Source: Candidatus Gottesmanbacteria bacterium RIFCSPHIGHO2_01_FULL_46_14 | Lineage (GTDB): Bacteria; Patescibacteriota; Microgenomatia; UBA10105; UBA927 | Assembly (NCBI GenBank): GCA_001780895.1 | Contig: MFJJ01000033.1 | Coordinates: 1-44,038 of the forward strand | Length of the DNA stretch: 44,038 nucleotides | Reading direction: 5' to 3' | Shown: positions 16,805 through 25,263 of the stretch, in pieces | Numbering within the stretch: the first letter of the stretch is position 1 | Layout: every line of letters begins with the position of its first letter | Notes under the pieces: model-generated | Databases searched by the model: none | Told to the model about the DNA's origin: nothing | What the model saw: only the letters and a program-made list of their open reading frames with translations | Made by a program: the position numbers and the translations under genes

Positions 16805-17824
16805 ATGAAGATACTTATCACCGGAGGACAGGGATTTTTAGGTAGCTACCTCGTCGATTATCTAGCCAATAAAGGTCAGGAAGTGATTGTTTTCGACAAG
16901 CTCGCCCACGACGTTTCTGGGGATATTACGTCTCGAAAAGATGTACGCACAGTGTTTGAGAAATACGGCCCGTTTGATACTGTGTATCATTTGGCCTCTG
17001 CGATGCCTGACAAAGTGGTTAGTAACGACGTGACATGGAAAACAAATGTACATGGAACAATCAATGTGGTCTCTGAGGCTGTCAAAAACAAAGCGAAGTC
17101 ATTTGTGTTTACCTCAAGCAATGTGACATACGGTATTCCCAAAGAGCTTCCCGTAACAGAAGAAACACAACTCCATCCACTTGAGGTGTACGGGAAAAGC
17201 AAGGCACAAGCCGAAGCGGAGCTTGCAAAATTTGCGGGTCAGATCAATATTCAAATCTTTCGTTGTCCGGTCATCACCGGCGTCGGCAGATTGGGTCTGC
17301 AGGCAATTCTTTTTGAGTTTATTTCTGAGAACAGAAACGTCTACACACTGGGAGACGGATCAAATAAATATCAGTTTGTTGACGCGCAGGACGTGTGCCA
17401 GGCATTAGAAAAGGCGAGTCACATGCTTGGATTTGACATCTATACTATCGGGGGCGACGGTGTTATGACAATCAAGGAGGTTTACAAAAAGCTTATAGAA
17501 GCAGCGGGGAGCCGGTCAAAGGTAATACCTCTTCCCGCATTTTTGACACTTGGTGTTCTGGCGTTCCTCGACAGGTTTAATATTTCGCCCCTTGGTGTAT
17601 ATCAGTATTCAATGCTGGGTAGATCCCTTTATATGGATACGACAAAAATTAAGAAAAAGCTTAAATGGAAACCCAAAAAAACCAATGCACAGTCTTTTAT
17701 AGAAAATTATGAGTGGTATGTAAAACATAAAGGAACATTTACAGAAGTAGGATCCGGAAAAGCATCAAATAACAAAAGTCTTCCTAAGATGAAAATTTTT
17801 AAATTGTTAAAATTTCTCTCGTGA
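16805..17824 (+). CDS. NAD-dependent epimerase/dehydratase (extended SDR)
   Basis: A 339-residue soluble enzyme of the nucleotide-sugar epimerase/dehydratase type. The Rossmann motif TGGQGFLGSYL is at residues 6-16, an acidic residue for NAD(P) ribose binding at D31, the active-site Ser in FTSSNVTYG (near 104-105), and the catalytic pair Y129-GKS-K133. It probably makes or interconverts an NDP-sugar for the neighbouring glycosyltransferases; the exact substrate (UDP-Glc, dTDP-Rha, GDP-Fuc types) is not decidable. After the usual end near YEWYVKHKG there is a Lys-rich tail of about 30 residues (ending KIFKLLKFLS), encoded by AT-rich DNA that also carries the next gene's promoter. The stop overlaps the next GTG by 4 bases. 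Confidence 0.85.
   Translation: MKILITGGQGFLGSYLVDYLANKGQEVIVFDKLAHDVSGDITSRKDVRTVFEKYGPFDTVYHLASAMPDKVVSNDVTWKTNVHGTINVVSEAVKNKAKSFVFTSSNVTYGIPKELPVTEETQLHPLEVYGKSKAQAEAELAKFAGQINIQIFRCPVITGVGRLGLQAILFEFISENRNVYTLGDGSNKYQFVDAQDVCQALEKASHMLGFDIYTIGGDGVMTIKEVYKKLIEAAGSRSKVIPLPAFLTLGVLAFLDRFNISPLGVYQYSMLGRSLYMDTTKIKKKLKWKPKKTNAQSFIENYEWYVKHKGTFTEVGSGKASNNKSLPKMKIFKLLKFLS
17805..17813 (+). promoter_or_regulatory. Internal extended -10 box for the 17821 gene
   Basis: TGT-TAAAAT (extended form, hexamer 5/6) ends 7 nt before the GTG at 17821. It lies in the AT-rich end of the SDR gene. It would allow leaderless transcription starting at the GTG. Confidence 0.5.
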
Positions 17825-19305
17825 ATAGATATCTTATTGCAATTCTCATTCTGGCTGCTTTTTTGCGTCTTTGGAAGTTAGGAAGCGTTCCGCCGAGTGC
17901 AAGCATGGACGAAGCTTCTGTTGGATGGAACGCATACTCTGTATTAAAAACCGGCGTTGATGAGTACGGAGAATTTCCGCTCATATCGCAGCGTGGGTAC
18001 GACGATTGGAGAAGATCAACATATCTGTTCCTTACGATCCCGTTTATAGCTTTTTTTGATTTACAGGTAATTTCAATACGTCTTCCGGCGGTAATTCTTT
18101 CTTTGTTTACTATTTGGGCAACGTACCATATTGTGTTGCGTTTGTTTTCAAAAGATAGAATTGCAATACTTTCCGCACTACTCCTTGCCATAAGTCCATG
18201 GCATATCTACATTTCCCGCCTTGGGCACGAGTCCAATGCGTATTTGTCATTTTTTGTTTTCGGGGTCCTGTTTTTTCTGGAAAGTCGATGGTTCGTGGCC
18301 ATCGTATTTTTTACTCTATCGATGATGAGTTACTATGCAGGGCAAGTATTGGTGCCGCTCTTTGGCTTAGGGCTTCTTATAATTTATCGCGATTCATTTA
18401 AGAAGTTTGTCGTTCCGATTATGGTATCTGTTCCATTTCTCGTTCCAATTTTTTGGACTATTTTTTCGCCAAGTGCAATGGTGCGTTTCCAAGGAACGAG
18501 TGCCTTTGATTTTACACAGAAGAAGATAACCAATGGAAAAATACTTATGAATAATTATCTGTCTCATTTTAGGCCTACATGGCTGTTTACGAATTCCGGA
18601 AGTGAGTCATTTAAAGTGCCGAATCTGGGACTTCTTTATGTGTGGGAACTGCCATTTATTGTCATCGGAATTATTTCATTGCTGCGTCGTCGTGATGTGG
18701 ATCACCGTGCAAAAAAACTAATATTTCTTTGGTTTTTTCTTGCTCCGCTACCGGCGTCGATTGCGACACAGGCGCCTCATGCAATGCGTTCATATGCATC
18801 TGTAGTTCCCTGGCAAATAATAACCGCCCTTGGACTTTATTGGACCGTATCAAATCTTAAAATTCCTTCGTTTATTATTGCGTTGACATTGCTCCTGGTC
18901 AGTTTGCGTTTGTTTTATCCGAATTATTTTATTGTTTTTCCAAGAGAACAGTCTGATTCATTTCATTTCGCACTATCCAAAGCACTTCCGAATATTTTTT
19001 CTAGAGAACAAGGGGTTAATAAAATCGTTTTTTCCAATAAAGACAATTTGTATCAATCATATATGTTGTATTTATACTATCGTCATTTTGATCCGTTCAC
19101 GTATCAGCGAATGGGCGGGACAAAATCAGGTGGGTTTGCCGAAACGCATGCAATCGGCAAATATGAATTTCGTCCGATTAATTGGAGCAATGAAGAACCG
19201 GGATTGTATGTTGGCAATGTATCCGAGTTTCCCGACGGGGTAACTGGTATCGGAATGACAAATAAAACAGGAAAAGAAGTGATTAAAATAGTAGAACGGA
19301 AATAA
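17821..19305 (+). CDS. GT39/PMT-like membrane glycosyltransferase, NAYS-LKT subfamily
   Basis: A 494-residue protein, the shortest of the six-member subfamily, starting at GTG. Motifs are ASMDEASVGWNAYSVLKTGV (D30, E31; W where most copies have Y), LLAISPWHIYISR, and a C-terminal domain with YYRHFDPFTYQRMGGTKSGG and EFRPINWSNEE, closest to that of 15227. The central loop is shorter than in the relatives, accounting for the size difference. A leaderless start is likely because an extended -10 box ends 7 nt upstream. It overlaps the following gene by a single base (TAATG). Confidence 0.84.
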   Translation: MNRYLIAILILAAFLRLWKLGSVPPSASMDEASVGWNAYSVLKTGVDEYGEFPLISQRGYDDWRRSTYLFLTIPFIAFFDLQVISIRLPAVILSLFTIWATYHIVLRLFSKDRIAILSALLLAISPWHIYISRLGHESNAYLSFFVFGVLFFLESRWFVAIVFFTLSMMSYYAGQVLVPLFGLGLLIIYRDSFKKFVVPIMVSVPFLVPIFWTIFSPSAMVRFQGTSAFDFTQKKITNGKILMNNYLSHFRPTWLFTNSGSESFKVPNLGLLYVWELPFIVIGIISLLRRRDVDHRAKKLIFLWFFLAPLPASIATQAPHAMRSYASVVPWQIITALGLYWTVSNLKIPSFIIALTLLLVSLRLFYPNYFIVFPREQSDSFHFALSKALPNIFSREQGVNKIVFSNKDNLYQSYMLYLYYRHFDPFTYQRMGGTKSGGFAETHAIGKYEFRPINWSNEEPGLYVGNVSEFPDGVTGIGMTNKTGKEVIKIVERK

Positions 19306-20696
19306 TGGTGAAATGGACTCTTATCGCACTGCTGGTTTTAGGATTTTTTCTTCGCGGACAGGAATTATTAAGCGGCAACTTTCTATTCCTCAAAGATCAG
19401 GGCCGCGATATGCTTGCGGTCAAATCCATTGTTGTTGATAAAAAACTAACACTCATTGGCCCCTATACCGGACTTCAAGCTGTGTTTCAAGGTCCCCTCT
19501 ACTACTATCTTCTCGCCATACCGTTTGCCATATTCAGAGGAGATCCATGGGGCGTCATGCTCCTTTTGATGATCACAAGTCTTGCTTCGATCAGTATGGG
19601 ATTTTCTATTGGAGGAATTCTTACTGCTTTTCTTTTTGCAACGTCGCCTGCGCTAGGAGCAGCAGCAACATTTTTTTGGAGTCCGTTTTTTGTGATTCCT
19701 ATTATGTGTGGATATGTGTATTTTTTTATGCGGTGGGTCAAAAAAGGGGATAAGCATTCATTCGTATGGTTATCAATAACCCTTGCCCTTTTGTATCATT
19801 TTGAGCTTGCGTTTGCAGTGCCGTGGACGATAGTGAGTATTTTACTGTTTTTCCATGCTGGTGTTCGTTGGTATCCAAGAATACTATTCTTCCTGATTTT
19901 ATTTTCAATTTTTCCGCTTATTCTATTTGACGTTCGTCACGATTTTCTTACCACTCGATCAATTTTTGCTCTTGTAGGAGGATCAGCGCAGGGACTTACG
20001 TCAAGCTTCGAGCCGTATGACAAAATAATCCGTGATCATATCGTTAGTTTCGTCAGTAGTATTAATGCATCGTTTTTTATAAACGCGTCGATTGCTGGGC
20101 TTACGTCTGTCACCCTAATCGTAGGAGGAATTTGGTATCTCGCGTTCGGGAAAAGAGTTGAAATAAAGCTTCTGTTTGTGATGCCAGTCCTTTTGTGGTT
20201 TGTCTATCTTCTTTATCCTTTTCAGCTCTACAGCTGGTACCTCGTCGGGCTTTTTCCTGTCTATATGATTCTTTTGGGATATGGATTATCGAAACACAAA
20301 AATATTGCAGTTGGATGCATGATTCTCATATCGATATTTACCGTTCAAAAACTCCTAAAACTTTACACGGCAACAGATTGGGGTGGAACGGCAAAAATAC
20401 GGGGGAAACTTGCTGCGATTGACACAATTATCAAGGATTCACAAGGCAAGCTGTTTAATGTACTCGTTTTTACTCCTGTCGTCTTAACTGATGCCTATGA
20501 TTATCTGTTTTGGTGGAAGTATGGATCAATTCCTTCAAAAGAAAAACAAGATTTAACATATTTGCTCATTGAGCCGGATCCCTCAAAGCCGTGGTCGCAC
20601 GAGGGGTGGCTCGAGACGGTCGTCTCTGGCGGTGGTATCATTGAAACCAGGACCTTACCTTCCGGATTTATTATTCAAAAGCGATTGTATGACTAG
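19305..20696 (+). CDS. GT-C membrane glycosyltransferase, DQGRD/LIGP subfamily
   Basis: A 463-residue polytopic protein, the third member of the family with 4281 and 11052. It reads FLFLKDQGRDMLAVKSIVV (D31, D35), LTLIGPYTGLQAVFQGPLYY and, on the outer face, YPFQLYSWYLVGLFPVYM. The C-terminal tail has TYLLIEPDPSKPW and ends IIQKRLYD. It starts on the A of the previous stop and its last 8 bases overlap the PTPS-related gene at 20689. The outer-loop aspartates match the position of the catalytic acid in PMT-type enzymes; sugar identity unknown. Confidence 0.82.
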   Translation: MVKWTLIALLVLGFFLRGQELLSGNFLFLKDQGRDMLAVKSIVVDKKLTLIGPYTGLQAVFQGPLYYYLLAIPFAIFRGDPWGVMLLLMITSLASISMGFSIGGILTAFLFATSPALGAAATFFWSPFFVIPIMCGYVYFFMRWVKKGDKHSFVWLSITLALLYHFELAFAVPWTIVSILLFFHAGVRWYPRILFFLILFSIFPLILFDVRHDFLTTRSIFALVGGSAQGLTSSFEPYDKIIRDHIVSFVSSINASFFINASIAGLTSVTLIVGGIWYLAFGKRVEIKLLFVMPVLLWFVYLLYPFQLYSWYLVGLFPVYMILLGYGLSKHKNIAVGCMILISIFTVQKLLKLYTATDWGGTAKIRGKLAAIDTIIKDSQGKLFNVLVFTPVVLTDAYDYLFWWKYGSIPSKEKQDLTYLLIEPDPSKPWSHEGWLETVVSGGGIIETRTLPSGFIIQKRLYD

Positions 20697-22206
20697 TTTT
20701 ATTTTATTGATATTTTCACTTATTCCCCTCTTCGATTTACTCCACCCCGGATTGCCGATAACCCATGATGGACAGGATCATGTGGCCAGAATTGCCAATT
20801 TTTACCAGTCTCTCACGGAGGGAAACATTATTCCAAGATGGGCGGGGAATCTTAATTGGGGCTATGGTCATCCCATTCTCATGTTTCTCTATCCGTTGCC
20901 CTCATACGTTGCGTCGCTGTTTCACTTTATAGGATTTTCCTTCGTTGACAGTACAAAGCTGGTGTTTGCAGTCGCCTATATTGCCAGTATTTTTGCGATG
21001 TATCTATGGAGTAAATCTCAATGGGGAGAACGAGCTGGTTTCGCCGCAGCGCTGCTGTATGGTTTTGCGCCGTATAGATTCGTCGACCTGTATGTTCGTG
21101 GCGCGATAGGCGAACACGTAGCATTCATTTTCCCACCGCTCATCCTCTGGGCGACTGATCGCAAACGATGGCTCATCGGAACACTCGCGGTAGCAGGACT
21201 TTTGTTATCTCACAACGCAGTCAGTCTTATGTTCGCACCGGTAATTATTTTGTATATTCTATACCATCGTCGATCCTTTTTACCTATCGTTTTGGGACTT
21301 TTGATATCTGCATTTTTCTGGATACCAGCGCTCTATGAGGGGAGATATACGCTTCGTGATATCGTGACCAATGAAGATTTTGCTGGTAGATTTGTACATT
21401 TTAGTCAATTTTTTTATACGAGGGGCAATGAGCTATCAAAAGAAATCGGTATTGTTGGGTTTCTCATTATAGTTTCTGCTATTGTTTTGTTTTTTCGGCG
21501 AAGAGAAAAATTTCTTGGTGGAGTACTTATTGTTCTCGGAATATCAATATTCTTGATGTTACCAACGTCTCAACCAATATGGCAAACAGTAACGATTCTG
21601 CAGAAGTTCCAGTTTCCGTGGCGTTTCTTACATCTGGTTGTATTTTGTGTCGCGGTTTTGGGTGGACTTGTCATGAGTAAAGTCAAAAATCAGTTGCCGG
21701 TAGCAATGTTTGTAGCGATTGGACTTTTAATACCTACATATTCTATGTGGAACGCTCAATATTATCGGGAGTATCCGGAGTCGTTCTTTACCTCGGTGTA
21801 TAAGGGGACAACCGATACCGGTGAAAGCAGCCCGATCTGGTCCGTGCGTTTCATGGAGCACGAGCCTTCTGTGCCAATCGAGGTTATAGATGGGAATGCA
21901 CAAGTCGAGTTTGGTTTGCGAAACACCACAAAACGGGAATATAAGGTCAATGCACAAGATAAAACGCGACTACTTGAAAATACACTCTATTTTCCGGGAT
22001 GGCAGGTATTGGTGGACGGTCAACAAGTCCCCATCGAATTCCAAGATCCAAATCACCGTGGCCTCATGACATTTGCCGTAGATTCAGGTGTACATATGAT
22101 ACTTGTACGGTTCACTCGGACAAAACTTCGTCTTTATGCTGAACTTGTGAGTTTGGGCGCTTTCGTATTATTAGGAGGCATGCTCATCTATAATAGGAAG
22201 TTATGA
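20689..22206 (+). CDS. PTPS-related (PF10131-like) polytopic membrane protein
   Basis: A 505-residue protein with the ATG at 20689, chosen because it places MTSFILLIFSLIPLFDLL as the first helix and leaves only 8 bases of overlap; the frame stays open upstream to 20569 but that part lies over 19305. Signatures: ITHDGQDHVARIANFYQSL (residues 24-42), IIPRWAGNLNWGYGHP, YGFAPYRFVDLYVRGAIGEH. The C-terminal outer module has TLYFPGWQVLVDGQQVPIEF, nearly the same as in 9467, followed by a last helix. 9467 is its closest relative in the window. Function unknown beyond a GT-C-like surface role. Confidence 0.82.
   Translation: MTSFILLIFSLIPLFDLLHPGLPITHDGQDHVARIANFYQSLTEGNIIPRWAGNLNWGYGHPILMFLYPLPSYVASLFHFIGFSFVDSTKLVFAVAYIASIFAMYLWSKSQWGERAGFAAALLYGFAPYRFVDLYVRGAIGEHVAFIFPPLILWATDRKRWLIGTLAVAGLLLSHNAVSLMFAPVIILYILYHRRSFLPIVLGLLISAFFWIPALYEGRYTLRDIVTNEDFAGRFVHFSQFFYTRGNELSKEIGIVGFLIIVSAIVLFFRRREKFLGGVLIVLGISIFLMLPTSQPIWQTVTILQKFQFPWRFLHLVVFCVAVLGGLVMSKVKNQLPVAMFVAIGLLIPTYSMWNAQYYREYPESFFTSVYKGTTDTGESSPIWSVRFMEHEPSVPIEVIDGNAQVEFGLRNTTKREYKVNAQDKTRLLENTLYFPGWQVLVDGQQVPIEFQDPNHRGLMTFAVDSGVHMILVRFTRTKLRLYAELVSLGAFVLLGGMLIYNRKL
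22189..22194 (+). promoter_or_regulatory. Internal -10 box for the 22203 gene
   Basis: A perfect TATAAT ends 8 nt before the ATG at 22203, near the 3' end of the PTPS-related gene. The spacer contains AGGAAG, which ends only 2 nt from the ATG, too close for standard Shine-Dalgarno use. Confidence 0.5.
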
Positions 22207-23024
22207 AGCTTTCCGTAGTTCTGGCAGTCTTTAACGAGGAGGATGTGTTGGCGACGTGTCTTGAGTCAATCAAAGGTCTTGCTGATGAGATTATTATTGT
22301 GGATGGGGGATCAACGGATAAGACAGTGGAGATTGCCAAAAAATACGGTGCCAAAGTGTTTGTGACGGATAATCCGCCGATTTTTCATATCAATAAGCAA
22401 CGTGCGGTGGACAGGGCAAAAGGTGATTGGATCTTGCAGTTAGATGCAGATGAGGTTGTGCCGGAGGCACTGAGTATCGAAATTCGGACTGTCATCCCGG
22501 CCATCGAGCCGGGATCCAGGCAAGAAAAAGACTGGATTCCGGGTCAAGCCCGGAATGACAATGGATTTAATGGATATTATGTTTCAAGGAAAAATTATTT
22601 TCTCTGGTACTGGATGAGAAAAGGCGGGCAGTATCCGGATTATGTTGTGAGATTGTTCAAACGTGGAAAAGGAAGCTTTCCACAAAAAAGCGTCCATGAG
22701 CAAATTGTTGTGGATGGACCTATCGGATATTTAAAAACGCCGCTGGAGCACAGACCGTATACGTCGTTTGCCGAATATTGGCAAAAAGCACATACCTATG
22801 CAATGCTGCGGGCCAGAGAAATGGCAGGAGTGAAGCTTGAGGTTACTCCTGAGACATTCGTACAATACTATTTCCTGCGTCCGACGAAAACTTTTTTGAA
22901 TCTTTACGTACGCCATAAGGGATTTGTCGATGGTATATTTGGATTCCTTTTCGCATTATTTTCTGCATATCAAGAACCATTGGCGTTTAGGAAATACATA
23001 CAGTATGGAAAAAACTTCAACTAA
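22203..23024 (+). CDS. GT2 glycosyltransferase, WaaE/KdtX-like, with in-frame palindromic insert
   Basis: A 273-residue cytoplasmic GT-A-fold enzyme. It has the N-terminal LSVVLAVFNEEDVLATCLES, IIIVDGGSTDKTVEIA, and the metal-binding DADE at residues 81-84. The second half has YYVSRKNYFLWYWMRKGGQY, YPDYVVRLFKRGKG and SVHEQI, typical of WaaE/KdtX-type beta-glucosyltransferases that add the first hexose to a core glycan. Residues 97-119 are encoded by a 69-base palindromic repeat inserted between EIRT and NGFNGYY, a surface loop in the family, so the enzyme may still be active. It overlaps the methyltransferase gene by 20 bases. Confidence 0.85.
   Translation: MKLSVVLAVFNEEDVLATCLESIKGLADEIIIVDGGSTDKTVEIAKKYGAKVFVTDNPPIFHINKQRAVDRAKGDWILQLDADEVVPEALSIEIRTVIPAIEPGSRQEKDWIPGQARNDNGFNGYYVSRKNYFLWYWMRKGGQYPDYVVRLFKRGKGSFPQKSVHEQIVVDGPIGYLKTPLEHRPYTSFAEYWQKAHTYAMLRAREMAGVKLEVTPETFVQYYFLRPTKTFLNLYVRHKGFVDGIFGFLFALFSAYQEPLAFRKYIQYGKNFN
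22491..22559 (+). repeat. 69-bp palindromic repeat element inside a GT2 gene
   Basis: The element begins GTCATCCCGG and ends CCCGGAATGAC, with outer arms that are imperfect inverted repeats. Each arm also folds alone: CCCGGC/GCCGGG around a 6-base loop and TTCCGGG/CCCGGAA around a 5-base loop. Its length is exactly 23 codons in frame, encoding a peptide that starts VIPAIEPGS and ends GQARND. It resembles the GTCAT-CCCGG palindromes dispersed in many bacteria and the in-gene palindromic elements (RPE) of Rickettsia. No other copy is seen in this window. Confidence 0.8.
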
Positions 23025-23712
23025 ACAACATTGGCAATCCTATTGGAAAACGCCCGACCATCAACCACCGGTAGTGCACGAAGAAATGCTTTCAGAGTTG
23101 CAACACATTACAAATATAAAGGGCAAGAAAATACTTGAAGTCGGAGCTGGAATGGGAGGAGATAGTGTTCGATTGGCGGAATTTGGTGCCTCGGTAACAG
23201 CTGTTGATTATACCCAGGAGTCTCTTGATGAAATTGATGAGTTTGCCAAAAAACATAACGTGAGTGTTGACACCGTCAGGGGAGATGCGCGAGAGCTTCC
23301 GTTCAAAGACGAAGTCTTTGATATCGTTTTCCATCAAGGACTTCTCGAGCATTTTAAAGATCCTTCGGTAATTCTCAGCGAACACGTTCGAGTACTAAAA
23401 AAGAGAGGCTATCTCGTTGTTGATGTTCCTCAAGCATTCACAACCTATACGATAAAAAAGAAAATTGCTATTGCACGGGGAGCATGGTTTGCCGGTTGGG
23501 AGCGGTCGTTTTCCATTGGGCAATTAGAGCATCTCATGAGAGAGGCGGGTCTTTCGATAGTGAGGGCATACGGGTGGGGTTACTACGGAAAACTCCATGC
23601 GATACGAAATCTAAATCTGGGGAAATGGTATGAACAACTTTGGGGTATTATCGAGAAATCCAGAATGAAACTGTATCTCAATTGGTGTATTGGAGTTATC
23701 GCACAGAAATGA
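23005..23712 (+). CDS. Class I SAM-dependent methyltransferase
   Basis: A 235-residue soluble protein with the ATG at 23005; the frame runs upstream to 22924 but that part lies over the GT2 gene. Motif I is KKILEVGAGMGGDSVRLAEF (residues 41-60), with acidic D68 ending the second strand (AVDYT), GDARELPF at 93-100 and FDIVFHQGLLEHF at 105-117. This is the Methyltransf_11/25 pattern. In this setting it probably methylates a sugar or lipid-linked intermediate, but small-molecule or quinone-type substrates cannot be excluded. It overlaps the neighbouring genes by 20 and 4 bases. Confidence 0.83.
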   Translation: MEKTSTKQHWQSYWKTPDHQPPVVHEEMLSELQHITNIKGKKILEVGAGMGGDSVRLAEFGASVTAVDYTQESLDEIDEFAKKHNVSVDTVRGDARELPFKDEVFDIVFHQGLLEHFKDPSVILSEHVRVLKKRGYLVVDVPQAFTTYTIKKKIAIARGAWFAGWERSFSIGQLEHLMREAGLSIVRAYGWGYYGKLHAIRNLNLGKWYEQLWGIIEKSRMKLYLNWCIGVIAQK

Positions 23713-24152
23713 AACGATTTTTTATTATTCTTCTATTGCTCTTGACTGTGCGTGTGCCTGTATACGCAAATTATGTGCTTCCGTACCCTTCCTACATGCC
23801 CGGGCATACGCTATATAAGATTTCGCGAGTTCTTGACGACCTTAAGCGGTATTGGTATTGGGGCACGATTGCCCAGGCAAAATACCATCAAGGTCTTTCA
23901 GATAAATACCTCGTTGAGGCAAAAACGCTTTTTGAATATAAACAGTACCTGCTTGCGCTTGAGGCGCTCGTGCGATCTGACCAGCATTTTCCAAAAGGAA
24001 TACGAGAGTCGCGTGACGAGCATATTTCAGTCTTAACCAAGCTCAAGACCGAACTTCCGGAAGCGTTCGTCTGGCAGGATGAACATCAAGAACCACGTTC
24101 ATTAAACATTCATGAAGCACTTAACCGGTCCATGGGGATCCGCAATCAATAA
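23709..24152 (+). CDS. Secreted DUF5667-like protein
   Basis: A 147-residue protein. The N-terminus MKRFFIILLLLLTVRVPVYA looks like a cleavable signal peptide with an A-x-A-type site near residue 20. The mature part starts NYVLPYPSYMPGHTLYKISR and continues as a helical repeat-like region (LDDLKRYWYWGTIAQAKYHQ; LALEALVRSD). The LP-x-PxHxLYxI block followed by helices with AK, LA and EA heptads resembles DUF5667 (PF18915), seen in CPR and Actinobacteria. The second copy lies at 41367. The start overlaps the methyltransferase stop (ATGA), and the 3' end overlaps the next gene by 41 bases. Function unknown; an outer-surface partner of GT-C proteins is possible. Confidence 0.65.
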   Translation: MKRFFIILLLLLTVRVPVYANYVLPYPSYMPGHTLYKISRVLDDLKRYWYWGTIAQAKYHQGLSDKYLVEAKTLFEYKQYLLALEALVRSDQHFPKGIRESRDEHISVLTKLKTELPEAFVWQDEHQEPRSLNIHEALNRSMGIRNQ

Positions 24153-25263
24153 ACTATTTATTATTCTCCTTTTGTGTGTACCCATTCTTAGTGTGGGAAG
24201 GGTAGTCGTGACTTCGTCTGGTGGATATTTTCGGCCGTATTATAACGATGGAATATACACACAGTTGGAAAACTTATTTAACAATTCACAATACCGACTA
24301 AAAAATCCAACTTCGATTATCGCCGATGAAATTGTATTTCGTTATGCTGCAGGAGCCTACATGCGTGGCGTTGACCCAATTCTTATTAACTCTGAACACA
24401 CGCCTCTGGGGAAATATATGATAGGAGCTTCGTATGTATTATTTAAAACAGATACACCGCTCATTCTGCTTTCCGGTGTGGCAGTCCTTGCGGCAATCTG
24501 GTGGCTTGGCCGATTAGTTCTTGGTAATACTACACAGGCGCTTGTCCCCGTAGCATTATTTTCTGTTGAACCATTATTTGTCAATCAATTTCGTTTCGTA
24601 CCGCTCCTCGATATTATTCAATTACCGTTTATTCTGTTGTCCTTAGTCGTTTTTTACCTGGAAACTAAAAAGAAGTATTTTTGGGCCACGATGATACTTG
24701 TAGGTCTGGTAGCTGCGACGAAATCGATTGTCCCTGCGGTTTTACTGTCTATTTGTTTTTTGTTCTATTTACTCCTTGCGAGAGACTATAAGCGCATCAA
24801 GATATTTATTGTAATGAGTCCATTGTCTGTTGGAGTTTTTACTCTCTCTTATCTTCGAACTTTTTTGAATGGATATTCGCTCAGTGACTTCGTTGGATTT
24901 CAAAAATGGATATTTCTGTATCAGCAAAGTAAATTGATACTTCCATTATCGTTCTGGCGACTCGTGATGTTAAATGAATGGCAGACGTGGTGGGGAGACC
25001 AGTCACTTCAGACCTCTAATGACTGGACAATCGTATGGCCACTCCTTATGATTCTCCCTTTTGTTTTTGTAATACTTTCGTACTTTCGCAAATTTACAAT
25101 GCCGGGCTTAGTTCGACTTCTTCTGTTGTGGATCCTTGTGTATGAGGCATTTTTATCAGTCGGTGCTGTAGTAACGAGATTTCTCTTGCCGCTCCTTCCT
25201 ATCCTCTATATTGTAGGAATCTATACGGTTCGGGAAATGTTTTTATCTAGAAAGCGTCTATGA
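24112..25263 (+). CDS. PMT-like (GT39) membrane glycosyltransferase
   Basis: A 383-residue polytopic protein, short for the family because it lacks a C-terminal soluble domain. The outer loop has SIIADEIVFRYAAGAYMRG (D72, E73) and then NSEHTPLGKYMIGASYVLF, which resembles the HPPLGK loop of classic PMT enzymes more than the other copies here. The ATG at 24112 overlaps the DUF5667-like gene by 41 bases; there is no ATG, GTG or TTG between it and the first helix (KLFIILLLCVPIL). It overlaps the following gene by 4 bases. Confidence 0.77.
   Translation: MKHLTGPWGSAINKLFIILLLCVPILSVGRVVVTSSGGYFRPYYNDGIYTQLENLFNNSQYRLKNPTSIIADEIVFRYAAGAYMRGVDPILINSEHTPLGKYMIGASYVLFKTDTPLILLSGVAVLAAIWWLGRLVLGNTTQALVPVALFSVEPLFVNQFRFVPLLDIIQLPFILLSLVVFYLETKKKYFWATMILVGLVAATKSIVPAVLLSICFLFYLLLARDYKRIKIFIVMSPLSVGVFTLSYLRTFLNGYSLSDFVGFQKWIFLYQQSKLILPLSFWRLVMLNEWQTWWGDQSLQTSNDWTIVWPLLMILPFVFVILSYFRKFTMPGLVRLLLLWILVYEAFLSVGAVVTRFLLPLLPILYIVGIYTVREMFLSRKRL

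Noticed and set aside
20569..20688. Upstream start for the PTPS-related gene
   Set aside because: It would overlap the preceding gene by over 120 bases and adds a Ser/Arg-rich stretch before the signal-like first helix.
22924..23004. Upstream start for the methyltransferase
   Set aside because: The extra residues are the out-of-frame reading of the GT2 C-terminus. ATG 23005 gives the usual family N-terminus.
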